From: Methylobacterium cerastii | GTDB lineage: Bacteria; Pseudomonadota; Alphaproteobacteria; Rhizobiales; Beijerinckiaceae | Assembly (NCBI RefSeq): GCF_022179125.1 | Contig: NZ_BPQG01000056.1 | Coordinates: forward strand, 45,742-109,741 | Direction: 5' to 3' | DNA length: 64,000 bases | In this document: in pieces, positions 17,608 through 26,427 of the stretch | How the letters are laid out: each line of letters starts with the position of its first letter | Numbering within the stretch: position 1 is the stretch's first letter | The notes under the pieces: generated by a model | Database searches by the model: none | What the model was told of the DNA's origin: nothing | Seen by the model: only the letters and a program-made list of their open reading frames with translations | Program-made: the position numbers and the translations under genes

Positions 17608-18843
17608 ATGCGAAAGATGCCCCCGAGCCGGGAGGTCCAGCGCGAGCGCCGCGCCTGGGCCGTCGAGTCCGACAGGTGGACGCACGAGCGTCACATCGAG
17701 AAGGGCTACCGCATCAAGTGGGGCTACGTCGCGATCGCCTACCTCGTCGAGTTCATGGTGATCGGCGCCTCGCTCTGGGGTGCGTGGTTGTTCGCCTCCG
17801 TCTACAGCGACGGCGACGACCACGCCTTCTACTTCATGCTGCTGGCGCCGCTGGTCTACGCAGCGGTGGAGCTGTGCCGCGTGCCGCTCGGCATCTTGGC
17901 GCGCACCCAGCGCTCGTACTTCATACGCGCGCTCGCCATCGTCGGCATCATCTTCGCCGCAGGCGTGACCACGAAGTCGGTTTCCCAGCTCGGCGAGATG
18001 ATGTTCCATCCCCGCCTGATGGAGGCCTCGAAGACCAAGACCGCGCTCAAGGACGCGCAGGCCGACCGCAGCACCATCGACAACCGCATCTCTGCCGCCG
18101 ACGCCCGCGTCGCGCAGTACACGACCGAGCTCGACCAGATCGAGAAGCGCGCCGCCGACAACGCGGCCCAGCTCTCGGCCCTGCCGGCCCAGCGTTGCGA
18201 GAAGGTGTTCGGCACCAACAGCCGCGGCGTGCGCTACCAGAACCTGAAATGCGTCACCGACCCGCGCACCGCGACGCTTTCGGCCGGCGTCGCCAAGGCC
18301 TCGGCCGACCGCGGCGTGCTGACCAAGGACCTCGAGGAGGCGCGCAAGGCGCGCGCCCAACTCGACCGCGGCGCCGCCGAGCGCAAGGTCGCCGACGCCG
18401 AGCAGGCCTACCGCAACGCCGTGAACCGCTCGCAGCTCCACTCCTTCACGGCCATGGTCTACGGCGTCGACCCGATCGACGTGTCGGAGCAGCAAGTGCA
18501 CGCCTTCCTGCGCATCTTCGTGTTCCTGCCGGCGCTCTGCGCCGCCTTCGCCTCGACGATCCTGGCGCTGTGCGCGGTCTCGGTGCGCAAGACCTTCATG
18601 GACGAGGACGACCTCGGCGCCGCCGTGAACCTGGAGGCGACGCCCTACATGCTGGAGTCGATCACAGAGGCGCTGAAGCAGAACCTCGAGCCGGTCCTGC
18701 CACGGCCGAACCGCGAGGCGGCGACGGGGGCGGTGATTCCGATCAACCGTCCGGCCGCCGGCGCCGCGCCCGGAATGAACGCCGCCAACCAGCCGGGTAG
18801 CCAGCCGATCCTGCCGGCCGCCAGCGCGGGAGCGGGCGCATGA
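17608..18843 (+). CDS. Unknown membrane protein with a coiled-coil domain
   Basis: I do not recognise this 411-residue protein. Its plan is a short cytoplasmic N-terminus rich in Arg/Glu, three membrane helices (about residues 40-66, 74-92, 104-123), a long charged helical region likely to form a coiled coil (about 135-285) containing a pair of cysteines (QRCEKVF, LKCVTD), a fourth helix (about 303-330), and a Pro/Ala-rich C-terminal tail. The layout is loosely like DUF4407-type proteins, but I saw no diagnostic motif. Its stop overlaps the next start (ATGA), so the two are translationally coupled. The cheA operon begins 120 bp after the second gene. Confidence 0.75.
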   Translation: MRKMPPSREVQRERRAWAVESDRWTHERHIEKGYRIKWGYVAIAYLVEFMVIGASLWGAWLFASVYSDGDDHAFYFMLLAPLVYAAVELCRVPLGILARTQRSYFIRALAIVGIIFAAGVTTKSVSQLGEMMFHPRLMEASKTKTALKDAQADRSTIDNRISAADARVAQYTTELDQIEKRAADNAAQLSALPAQRCEKVFGTNSRGVRYQNLKCVTDPRTATLSAGVAKASADRGVLTKDLEEARKARAQLDRGAAERKVADAEQAYRNAVNRSQLHSFTAMVYGVDPIDVSEQQVHAFLRIFVFLPALCAAFASTILALCAVSVRKTFMDEDDLGAAVNLEATPYMLESITEALKQNLEPVLPRPNREAATGAVIPINRPAAGAAPGMNAANQPGSQPILPAASAGAGA

Positions 18844-19490
18844 GCTACGTCGCGCAAGGCTCGCCCGAGAACATCGCCCTCGCGCAGCAGGTCAACGGCC
18901 GGCTCCGCGCGGAGTCCCGCATCGTCTTCGCTCGCGCCTTCCTGTTCCGGGCGGCGGGCGCCGGGGTCTTCGTCGCGCTCGCCGGCATCGGCGTCGGGGC
19001 CGCGGCCTACGGCTGGGCCACGATGAACCAGTTCGACTCCGCCGCCGAGAAGATCGCCGCCGCGATGCAGGCGGCGCTCTCCGACGTCACCCTGAAGACC
19101 AAAGGCGAGGTGACGCTGACGGACAACGTGCTCAAGCTCGAAGGTGCCCTGCCGAAGGCCGCCGCCGCGCCAACCCCGACGAAGGCGCAGCTCGGCGCCG
19201 ACGCGGCGCCGGCTTCGAAGGCGATCGTCAACACCACCTTCACGGTCTTCAAGCAGGTGCCCTATCTCGACGGGCAGATCGTGACCGGCTGGAACTTCAA
19301 GGACAGCGCCGACCAGCCCTATCAGCAGTACTGCTACTTCTCCCGCCGTTCCAACGAATCGAAGGGCCAGGTCGAAATCAAGATCGACCTGGCCATGGAC
19401 GGTAAAACCCTGCCTCAGCCGCAAAAATCAGACGTGAATCTTGCGATTCTCGCCTCGAACTGCGTGTGGCACGACGGAAAGTCCCTCTAA
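18840..19490 (+). CDS. Unknown single-pass membrane protein, partner of the preceding gene
   Basis: This 216-residue protein has one N-terminal membrane helix (about residues 33-60, AGVFVALAGIGVGAAAYGW). An Ala/Pro-rich linker follows, and then a soluble domain facing the periplasm by the inside-positive rule. That domain contains TTFTVFKQVPYLDGQIVTGW and two cysteines (QYCYF, SNCVWH) that could form a disulfide. No family was recognised. The ATG overlaps the stop of the upstream gene by 4 bases. The pair therefore looks like a two-component membrane complex placed directly before the chemotaxis operon. Confidence 0.75.
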   Translation: MSYVAQGSPENIALAQQVNGRLRAESRIVFARAFLFRAAGAGVFVALAGIGVGAAAYGWATMNQFDSAAEKIAAAMQAALSDVTLKTKGEVTLTDNVLKLEGALPKAAAAPTPTKAQLGADAAPASKAIVNTTFTVFKQVPYLDGQIVTGWNFKDSADQPYQQYCYFSRRSNESKGQVEIKIDLAMDGKTLPQPQKSDVNLAILASNCVWHDGKSL

Positions 19491-19566
19491 CCGGCAAAGA
19501 CGCGGCTTGCGCGCACGGCAAATCGGTTCAGCGGAAACGGTTCCCTAACCGCTCTCGGGCGAGGAT

Positions 19567-19594
19567 ACGTCTGCACGAGCGTGCGTGCAGACGT
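19567..19594 (+). promoter_or_regulatory. Hairpin/operator candidate in the cheA leader
   Basis: A perfect 10-bp inverted repeat (acgtctgcac ... gtgcagacgt) with an 8-nt loop ends 16 bases before the cheA ATG. As RNA it could mask the ribosome site; as DNA it could be a dyad operator. A second small dyad (cggtt-ccct-aaccg) lies at 19538-19551. Confidence 0.5.
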
Positions 19595-19610
19595 AATCCG
19601 AGTACCGCCG

Positions 19611-22346
19611 ATGGACGACCTTCTGCGCGAGTTCCTGACCGAGAGCGGCGAGCATCTCGACACGGTCGACACCGAACTCGTTCGCTTCGAGCAGGATCCG
19701 AACAACGAAACGATCCTGCGGAACATCTTCCGTCTCGTCCACACCATCAAGGGTACCTGCGGCTTCCTCGGCCTGCCGCGGCTCGAAGCGCTGGCGCATG
19801 CCGCCGAGACCCTGATGGGCCGGTTCCGCGACGGCCTCGCGGTGACGAGCCCGGCCGTCAGCCTGATCCTGGCGACCCTCGACCGCCTCAAGCTGATCCT
19901 CGCCGACCTCGAAGCCACCGGGACGGAACCCGCGGGCGCCGACACCGACCTCATCGAGGCGCTGGAGCGGATGTCGCTCGGCACGCCCGAGGTCGAAGCC
20001 GTCCCCGAGGTCAAGGCGCCCGAGCCGAAGCTGCCCGAGATCGTGGTGCGGGAATGCAAGCCCGGCGAGGTCTCCCTCGACGACCTCGAAGCCGCCTTCC
20101 TCGCGGCGCCCGGCCCCGACGACGCGCCCGCGGCCTGGATGCCCGAGCCCGCTCCGGTGGCGGCCCCCGTCGCGGCGGCGCCCGTGGTCCTGGCCCCCGT
20201 AGCGCCGGCTCCGGTCGCCCAGGTGCAGGAAGCCCCGGCACCGGCTGTGAAGGCCCCGGCGTCGAGCGATGCGCCGGCGGAAGCCCCCGAGGGGGGCATG
20301 GCCAAGATGCAGACCATCCGGGTCAACGTCGACACCCTCGAACACCTGATGACGATGGTGTCCGAACTGGTGCTGACCCGCAACCAGCTCCTCGAGATCG
20401 CCCGCAAGCACGAGGATTCGAGCTACAAGGTCCCGCTGCAGCGGCTTTCCCACGTGACGGCCGAGCTGCAGGAGGGCGTCATGAAGACGCGCATGCAGCC
20501 GATCGGCAACGCCTGGCAGAAGCTGCCGCGGGTGGTGCGCGACCTGTCGAGCGAACTCGGCAAGCAGATCGACCTCGTGATGCTCGGCGCCGAGACCGAA
20601 CTCGACCGGCAGGTGCTGGAGGTCATCAAGGACCCGCTCACCCACATGGTCCGGAATTCGGCCGACCACGGCCTCGAATCCACCATGCAGCGGATCGCGG
20701 CCGGCAAGCCGGCCCGCGGCTCGATCCGCCTCTCGGCCTATCACGAGGGCGGCACGATCACGATCGAGATCGCCGACGACGGCAAGGGCCTCGACCTCTT
20801 GGCCATCCGCAAGAAGGCGGTGGAGCGCGGGATCGCGACCCAGGTCGACGTCGAGCGGATGACCGACGCCCAGGTCGCCAAGTTCATCTTCGACGCCGGG
20901 TTCTCCACCGCGGCGGCCGTCACCTCGGTCTCCGGCCGCGGCGTTGGCATGGACGTGGTCAAGACCAACATCGAGACCATCGGCGGCGTCATCGACATCG
21001 CCACGCAGAAGGGGGTCGGCACCACCTTCACCATTAAGATCCCGCTGACGCTCGCCATCGTCGCCGCCCTGATCGTCCGGGCCGGCGAGAGCCGGTTCGC
21101 GGTGCCGCAGCTCGCGGTGCTCGAGCTGGTGCGGGTGGACGCCACCGCGCCGCAGCGGATCGAGCGCATCAACGACGCGCCGGTGCTGCGCCTGCGCGAG
21201 CGTCTGCTGCCGATCGTGACCCTGAAGGGCCTGCTCGGCCAGGACGACACCGGCACCGAGACCGGATTCGTCGTGGTGGCCCAGGTCGGGCGCCAGCGCT
21301 TCGGCATCCTCGTCGACGAGGTCTTCCACACGGAGGAGATCGTCGTGAAGCCGATGTCGACGAAGCTTCGCCACATCCCGCTCTTTGCCGGCAACACCAT
21401 CCTGGGCGACGGCGCCGTCGTGCTGATCGTCGACCCGAACGGCATCGCGCGCCAGGTCAGCCAGGGCGCGCAGGGCGGCGGCCCGATCGAGGCCGAGTCG
21501 GAGTCGGGCGAGCTCGGCGACCCGAAGACGACGCTCCTCGTGTTCAAGGGCGGCGCCGGCAGCTTCAAGGCGGTCCCGCTCTCGCTCGTCACGCGCCTAG
21601 AGGAGATCGACGCCGCCAAGGTCGAGTGGCTCGGCGGGCGTCCGCTGATCCAGTACCGTGGCCGGCTGATGCCGCTTGTGCCGGCCGACGAGGCCATCGC
21701 GATCCGCACCGAGGGCACGCAGGCGCTGGTGGTGTTCTCCGACGGCGACCGTGCGATGGGCCTCGTCGTCGACGAGATCGTCGACATCGTCGAAGAGCGC
21801 CTCGACATCGAGATCGCCGCCGAGCGCTCCGACCTGATCGGGTCGGCGGTGCTGCGGGGCCGCGCCACCGACATTATCAACATCGCCCACTTCCTGCCGC
21901 TGGCCTACGACGACTGGGCGCGCGGCACGAAGGCGGCGTCGGTGAAGACGACGACGCTGCTGCTCGTGGACGACTCGGCCTTCTTCCGCGACATGCTCAG
22001 CCCCGTGCTGAAGGCCGCCGGCTACCGCGTCGTCACGGCGCCGGGTGCCGAGGAGGCTCTGGCGATGCTCCAGGCCGATCCCCGGATCGGCGTGGTGGTG
22101 ACCGACCTGGAGATGCCCGGCCGCAACGGCTTCGACCTCGTCGGAGCGATGCGCGGCGGCGACGCGCGGACCGCCGGCCTTCCGGTGATCGGCCTCACCG
22201 GGACGATCGGCGCGGAGGCGGTCGAGCGGGCGCGCACGCTGGCGATCAGCGACCTCGTGGCGAAGTTCGATCGCAGCGGCCTTGTCGCGGCGCTCGCCGA
22301 GCTCGATGCCCCCCCGGCCGTCGCGGCCCACGCCCGCGCCGCCTGA
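19611..22346 (+). CDS. cheA: Hybrid chemotaxis histidine kinase CheA with C-terminal receiver
   Basis: This 911-residue cytoplasmic kinase autophosphorylates in receptor arrays and passes phosphate to CheY and CheB. Domains in order: an HPt with His44 (RLVHTIKGTCGFLG); a Pro/Ala-rich linker (~130-230); a dimerisation helix region (VNVDTLEHLMTMVSELVLTR); an ATPase domain with N box (HMVRNSADHGLE), G1 (IADDGKGLD) and G2 (GRGVGMDVV); a CheW-like domain (~485-630); a second CheW-like region (~640-770); and a receiver near the end (LLLVDDSAFFRDML, phosphoacceptor in VVTDLEMPGRNG). The receiver makes it a CheA-CheY hybrid, possibly a phosphate sink. The ATG at 19611 gives the normal MDDLLREFL start. 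It heads a cheA-W-Y-B-R operon. No receptor (MCP) gene is nearby. Confidence 0.95.
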   Translation: MDDLLREFLTESGEHLDTVDTELVRFEQDPNNETILRNIFRLVHTIKGTCGFLGLPRLEALAHAAETLMGRFRDGLAVTSPAVSLILATLDRLKLILADLEATGTEPAGADTDLIEALERMSLGTPEVEAVPEVKAPEPKLPEIVVRECKPGEVSLDDLEAAFLAAPGPDDAPAAWMPEPAPVAAPVAAAPVVLAPVAPAPVAQVQEAPAPAVKAPASSDAPAEAPEGGMAKMQTIRVNVDTLEHLMTMVSELVLTRNQLLEIARKHEDSSYKVPLQRLSHVTAELQEGVMKTRMQPIGNAWQKLPRVVRDLSSELGKQIDLVMLGAETELDRQVLEVIKDPLTHMVRNSADHGLESTMQRIAAGKPARGSIRLSAYHEGGTITIEIADDGKGLDLLAIRKKAVERGIATQVDVERMTDAQVAKFIFDAGFSTAAAVTSVSGRGVGMDVVKTNIETIGGVIDIATQKGVGTTFTIKIPLTLAIVAALIVRAGESRFAVPQLAVLELVRVDATAPQRIERINDAPVLRLRERLLPIVTLKGLLGQDDTGTETGFVVVAQVGRQRFGILVDEVFHTEEIVVKPMSTKLRHIPLFAGNTILGDGAVVLIVDPNGIARQVSQGAQGGGPIEAESESGELGDPKTTLLVFKGGAGSFKAVPLSLVTRLEEIDAAKVEWLGGRPLIQYRGRLMPLVPADEAIAIRTEGTQALVVFSDGDRAMGLVVDEIVDIVEERLDIEIAAERSDLIGSAVLRGRATDIINIAHFLPLAYDDWARGTKAASVKTTTLLLVDDSAFFRDMLSPVLKAAGYRVVTAPGAEEALAMLQADPRIGVVVTDLEMPGRNGFDLVGAMRGGDARTAGLPVIGLTGTIGAEAVERARTLAISDLVAKFDRSGLVAALAELDAPPAVAAHARAA

Positions 22347-22435
22347 AGTCCCGACATCCCTCCGGTGCCGCGCCGACCTCGGCGCGAACCGACCCACCTG
22401 GTTTGACCGCGCCGCTGCGCCGGGGAGACACCACC

Positions 22436-22918
22436 ATGCAGGCTGCCAACAGCAACGCCACGGAGGCCGGGGCGACCCAGGACTTCGTCACCGTCTTCGT
22501 CGGCGACACGATGTTCGGGCTCGCCATCGACCGGGTGCACGACGTGTTCATCCCGGCCGGCGTCACCCCCGTGCCCCTGAGCCCGCCCGAGATCGTCGGG
22601 CTGCTGAACCTGCGCGGGCGCGTCGTCACCGCGATCTGCCTGCGTCGGCGGCTCGGGCTTCCGGCGGCCGAGGGCTCGGCGCGGATGGCGATCGGCCTGG
22701 AGCAGGGCGGCGAGACCTTCGCCCTCGTGGTCGACGGCGTCGGCGAGGTGCTGAAGCTCGGCACCGAGACCCACGAGCCGGTGCCGATCAACCTGGACGC
22801 CCGCTGGCGCGACCTCGCGCTCGGCGTGCATCGCCTCGACGGGCGGTTGCTCGTCATCCTCGACGTGAACGCCCTGCTGGTCTTCGCATCCGACCGGGCC
22901 GGCGCGACCGCCGCGTGA
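22436..22918 (+). CDS. cheW: Chemotaxis coupling protein CheW
   Basis: This 160-residue SH3-like adaptor links CheA to chemoreceptors. The CheW-like domain spans nearly the whole protein, with FVGDTMFGLAIDRVHDVF at the start, IVGLLNLRGRVVTAICLR in the middle and FALVVDGVGEVL later, all typical. Two CheW-like regions already exist in the hybrid CheA, so this is the free adaptor. The ATG at 22436 follows GGGGAGAC. It lies 89 bp after cheA and 37 bp before cheY, in the same operon. Confidence 0.93.
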   Translation: MQAANSNATEAGATQDFVTVFVGDTMFGLAIDRVHDVFIPAGVTPVPLSPPEIVGLLNLRGRVVTAICLRRRLGLPAAEGSARMAIGLEQGGETFALVVDGVGEVLKLGTETHEPVPINLDARWRDLALGVHRLDGRLLVILDVNALLVFASDRAGATAA

Positions 22919-22955
22919 CGTCGCCGACTGCCACCCACCAAGAGGGTAAGACGCC

Positions 22956-23357
22956 GTGACCAACGACCCCGCCGAAACCCGCACCTGCCTCGTCGTCGAC
23001 GATTCCGCCGTGATCCGGAAGGTGGCGCGGCGGATCATCGAGACGCTCGGCTTCGCCGTCACCGAAGCCGAGGACGGCAGCGACGCCCTGCTGCGCTGCG
23101 CCGAAGCGATGCCCGACGTGATCCTGCTCGATTGGAACATGCCCAACGTGGACGGCTACGCCTTCCTCCAGGCGCTGCGCCAGCGGCCGGGCGGCACCGG
23201 CCCGAAGATCCTGTTCTGCACCACCGAGAACGACGTCGGCGCCATCGCCCGTGCCCTGCGGGCGGGCGCCGACGAGTACATCATGAAGCCGTTCGACCGC
23301 GACATCCTCACGGCCAAGCTCGAACAGGTCGGCGTGGTCCAAGCCGACGCCGCCTGA
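22956..23357 (+). CDS. cheY: Chemotaxis response regulator CheY
   Basis: This 133-residue single-receiver protein has Asp15/Asp16 in VVDDSAV, phosphoacceptor Asp59 in LLDWNMPNVDG, Thr90 in FCTTEND and Lys111 in IMKPFD, so all active-site residues are present. When phosphorylated by CheA it should bind the flagellar switch, and CheZ (2.3 kb) would dephosphorylate it. The GTG start is 10 bases after AGAGGG. Its place between cheW and cheB marks it as the motility output rather than a generic receiver. Confidence 0.9.
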   Translation: MTNDPAETRTCLVVDDSAVIRKVARRIIETLGFAVTEAEDGSDALLRCAEAMPDVILLDWNMPNVDGYAFLQALRQRPGGTGPKILFCTTENDVGAIARALRAGADEYIMKPFDRDILTAKLEQVGVVQADAA

Positions 23358-23448
23358 CGCCGTCTTCCACGGCGCGCACGCCGGCTCGTCCGAGGCGGCT
23401 GTACCGCGATCGTTTCCAACCCATCATTGTCATTGGGATGTCGAACCC

Positions 23449-24627
23449 ATGTTGGCCGTCAACCCAAGCCTCGCGCCCAAGCCGCGGCCGACCCTGCCGG
23501 TGCCGATCAAGGTGCTGATCGCCGACGATTCGGCGGTGGTGCGCGGCCTCGTCGCGCGCTGGATCGGCGAGGCCGGCTTCACCGTCGTCGGCACCGCCTC
23601 GAACGGGCGCATCGCCGTCGAGATGATGACGCGGCACGACCCCGACGTGGTGCTGCTCGACATCGACATGCCGGAGCTCGACGGCACCGAGGCGCTGCCG
23701 CGCATGCTCGCGGCGAGCCCGACCGTGCAGGTCGTGATGATGTCGACCCTCACGACGCGCAACGCCGACATCTCGCTCAAGTGCCTCGCCCTCGGCGCGG
23801 TCGACTACCTCGCCAAGCCCGAGAGCAACCGCGGGGTCACCACCTCCGACGCGTTCCGCGCCGAGCTGGTGGAGCGTGTGCGCCTGTTCGGCGCCGCCCG
23901 CGCCCGCCGCCGTGGGCCCGCACCGGCCCCGATCGCGCCCGGCGCGCCGACATTCCCGTCTCTCTCGTCGGCGCCCCCGGCGACCGCCCCGCGGCCGTCC
24001 GCCCCGATCGTGCTGCGTCCGAAGGCCCGCGCGGTGACCCCCCGGGTCTTCCTCGTCGGCGCCTCGACCGGCGGCCCGCGGGCGGTGGGCGAGATGCTGG
24101 AGAAGATCGGCGCGGCGACGCTTCGCCGGGTGCCGATCCTGATCGTCCAGCACATGCCGCCGATCTTCACCGCCGTGTTCGCCGAGCATCTCGCCACCCG
24201 CACCGGCCTCACCGCCGCCGAAGGCAAGGCCGACGAGCGCCTGGAGCCCGGCCGGATCTACGTCGCCCCGGGCGGGCGCCACATGGGGTTGACCGGAGGG
24301 CCGGGCCGAGAGCCGGTGATCCGCCTCGACGACGGGCCGCTGGTGAACTTCTGCCGCCCGGCCGTGGACGTCCTGTTCAAGGACGCCGCCACGCTGTTCG
24401 GGCCCGCGACCCTGTCGGTCGTGCTCACCGGCATGGGTTCGGACGGCACCCACGGCGCCCGCGCGCTGGTCGAGGCCGGCGGCGCCGTGCTCGCCCAGGA
24501 CGAGGCGACGAGCACCGTCTGGGGCATGCCCGGGAGCGTCGCCAAGGCGGGACTCGCCCAGGCCGTGCTTCCGCTTCCCGAGATCGGCCCCGCGCTTCGC
24601 GCCTTGCTCACGGGACAGGGCGCATGA
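23449..24627 (+). CDS. cheB: Protein-glutamate methylesterase/glutaminase CheB
   Basis: This 392-residue adaptation enzyme removes methyl groups from chemoreceptors. An N-terminal receiver carries the acidic pair in IADDSAVVRG and phosphoacceptor Asp71 in LLDIDMPELDG. A Pro/Ala-rich linker (~155-190) leads to the esterase domain with the catalytic Ser in GASTGGP, His in VQHMPPIFT and Asp in GMGSDGTHGA. The ATG at 23449 gives about 20 residues before the receiver; the leader upstream is 91 bp. The stop overlaps the cheR start by 4 bases (ATGA), so CheB and CheR are translationally coupled. Confidence 0.95.
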   Translation: MLAVNPSLAPKPRPTLPVPIKVLIADDSAVVRGLVARWIGEAGFTVVGTASNGRIAVEMMTRHDPDVVLLDIDMPELDGTEALPRMLAASPTVQVVMMSTLTTRNADISLKCLALGAVDYLAKPESNRGVTTSDAFRAELVERVRLFGAARARRRGPAPAPIAPGAPTFPSLSSAPPATAPRPSAPIVLRPKARAVTPRVFLVGASTGGPRAVGEMLEKIGAATLRRVPILIVQHMPPIFTAVFAEHLATRTGLTAAEGKADERLEPGRIYVAPGGRHMGLTGGPGREPVIRLDDGPLVNFCRPAVDVLFKDAATLFGPATLSVVLTGMGSDGTHGARALVEAGGAVLAQDEATSTVWGMPGSVAKAGLAQAVLPLPEIGPALRALLTGQGA

Positions 24628-25499
24628 CCGAGCTCGAATTCGACTACCTGCGCGCCTACCTCAAGCAGCGCTCCGGCCTCGCGCTCACCCCGGAGAAGCG
24701 CTACCTCGTCGAGAGCCGGCTCACGCCCGTCTGCCGGCGCTTCGGCCTCGCGACGCTGCGCGACCTCGTCGGCACCCTGAAGGTCGCCCGCGACTCGGCG
24801 ATCGAAAAGGCGGTCGTCGAGGCGATGACCACCAACGAGACCTTCTTCTTCCGCGACCGCACGCCGTTCGACCTCTTCCGCGACGTGCTGCTGCCGCAGG
24901 CCATGGCGCGCCGCGCCGGACAGCGCCGGCTGCGCATCTGGTGCGCGGCGGCCTCGACCGGGCAGGAGCCGTACTCGCTGGCGATCCTGCTGCAGGAGGC
25001 CGGCGTCAAGCTCGCCGGCTGGCAGGTCGAGATCGTCGCCACCGACCTCTCGACCGAGGTGATCGAGAAGGGCAAGCTCGGCCTCTACAGCCACTTCGAG
25101 GTGCAGCGCGGCCTGCCGGTGCAGTGGCTGCTGAAGTACTTCACACAGATCGGCGAGCAGTGGCAGATCGCGCCGAGCCTGCGGTCGATGGTCGACTACC
25201 GGCCGCTCAACCTGCTCAACGGCTTCGAGGCGCTCGGCACCTTCGACGTGATCTACTGCCGCAACGTGCTGATCTACTTCGACACGCCGACGAAGGCCGA
25301 CATCCTCGGACGCCTGGCCGACCGGCTCGGCCCCGAAGGCGCGCTCCTCCTCGGCGCCGCCGAGACGGTGATCGGGCTGACCGACCGCTTGAGCCCGAAC
25401 CCGCAGCACCGCGGGCTCTACGGCGTCGCGGCTCCGGTCGTGCGCGCGGCGAGCCCGGTCGCCCCGCCGGTCTCGCAGCTGCGGGTCGCCGCCCGCTGA
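24624..25499 (+). CDS. cheR: Chemotaxis protein methyltransferase CheR
   Basis: This 291-residue SAM-dependent enzyme methylates glutamates of chemoreceptors. The N-terminal helical domain begins ELEFDYLRAYLKQRSGL. The Rossmann SAM site is IWCAAASTGQEPYSLA, and the family stretch VIYCRNVLIYFD lies near residue 215. The region TTNETFFFRD is the usual substrate-binding motif. It is the last gene of the che operon and overlaps cheB by 4 bases. Its C-terminal ~20 residues are Pro/Val-rich without the CheR pentapeptide-binding extension seen in some relatives. Confidence 0.95.
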   Translation: MTELEFDYLRAYLKQRSGLALTPEKRYLVESRLTPVCRRFGLATLRDLVGTLKVARDSAIEKAVVEAMTTNETFFFRDRTPFDLFRDVLLPQAMARRAGQRRLRIWCAAASTGQEPYSLAILLQEAGVKLAGWQVEIVATDLSTEVIEKGKLGLYSHFEVQRGLPVQWLLKYFTQIGEQWQIAPSLRSMVDYRPLNLLNGFEALGTFDVIYCRNVLIYFDTPTKADILGRLADRLGPEGALLLGAAETVIGLTDRLSPNPQHRGLYGVAAPVVRAASPVAPPVSQLRVAAR

Positions 25500-25660
25500 C
25501 GGGCTCGTCCGCCGGCGCTTGAGCCGGCGGCGACCGCGACGAACGGAGACGCCGGAGACATTTCGAAATCCTAAGGGCAACAACTCCTTAATCGCGGCGT
25601 GGGCACTTTGCACACGGACCCGCGGCCGGGCGTTTCCGGCGCCTTCACGGGATTGCCCCC

Positions 25661-26281
25661 ATGAGTTCGATCTCCAGCACCACCGCGTCGCAGCTTCAGC
25701 CGGCGCAGCGGCCCGCGCACGCCCACAAGAACCGGGTCGCCTCCGAGATCGACAGCCAGGCCTCGGCCGGCACGATCTCCTCGACCGACGCGACCGCGCT
25801 GACCAGCGCCCTCGGCGCGATCGACGCGAGCCTCAAGTCCGGTAGCAGTGCAAAAGACGGCGCGTCGGCGGCGTCGGGCGGCACCGCGACCGCCCGCCTC
25901 GATCCCTCCGCGATGAAGGACAAGATCGACGGCCTGATCGCCGACCAGGTCACCAGCGGGACGCTGACGAACGACCAGGCCACGACCCTGAAGTCGCTCT
26001 TCGCCGAGGGCGACAAGAACGCCGGCGGCGCGGTTGGCGGGGCCGGCGGCCGACCCTCCGGGCCGCCCCCCGGCGCTCCGCCGAGCGGCGATGCGTCGTC
26101 GGGCCTGAACCTCGATTTCGCGGCCTCCGACACCACGGGCACCGCGTCGACGAGTGACCTCCTGGCGAGCTTCATCAAGCAGCTTCAGGCGACGCAGACG
26201 ACCGGCTCCGGCTACGCGTCGAGCGGTTCGGCCAGCGCCCGCAGCAGCGCCTCCGCCCTCGTGGTCGACTTCCGAAGCTGA
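25661..26281 (+). CDS. Unknown Ser/Ala-rich protein with repeated helix-loop units
   Basis: This 206-residue low-complexity protein, rich in Ser, Ala, Thr and Gly, has no clear signal peptide. Two short similar units, TISSTDATALTSALGAID and TLTNDQATTLKSLFAEGD, have the look of paired EF-hand-like or bacterial calcium-loop helices, but the acidic loop is incomplete. The middle is Pro/Gly-rich (GRPSGPPPGAPPSG). Similar proteins in alphaproteobacteria are annotated only as hypothetical. The ATG at 25661 follows a 161-bp gap after cheR that contains a TTAA-type sequence, so it probably has its own promoter. Its function is unknown. Confidence 0.6.
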   Translation: MSSISSTTASQLQPAQRPAHAHKNRVASEIDSQASAGTISSTDATALTSALGAIDASLKSGSSAKDGASAASGGTATARLDPSAMKDKIDGLIADQVTSGTLTNDQATTLKSLFAEGDKNAGGAVGGAGGRPSGPPPGAPPSGDASSGLNLDFAASDTTGTASTSDLLASFIKQLQATQTTGSGYASSGSASARSSASALVVDFRS

Positions 26282-26374
26282 GCGCACGGCCGCCGTGTTG
26301 CGGGATGGGAGGGCTGGACGCCGCCGTTCCCGCCGCGCCTTCGACGGTCGCGCGTGTGCCGGCGCGAGACAGGA

Positions 26375-26399
26375 ACGGCGTCTGCGGGTAGGACGCCGT
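26375..26399. other. 8-bp inverted repeat before the asparaginase gene
   Basis: acggcgtc (26375-26382) pairs with gacgccgt (26392-26399) across a 9-nt loop, 29 bp before the asparaginase start. It may terminate the upstream transcript or belong to the leader; no T run follows. Confidence 0.35.
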
Positions 26400-26427
26400 C
26401 TCGGCGCCTAGCGGCAGGAGACATTCG

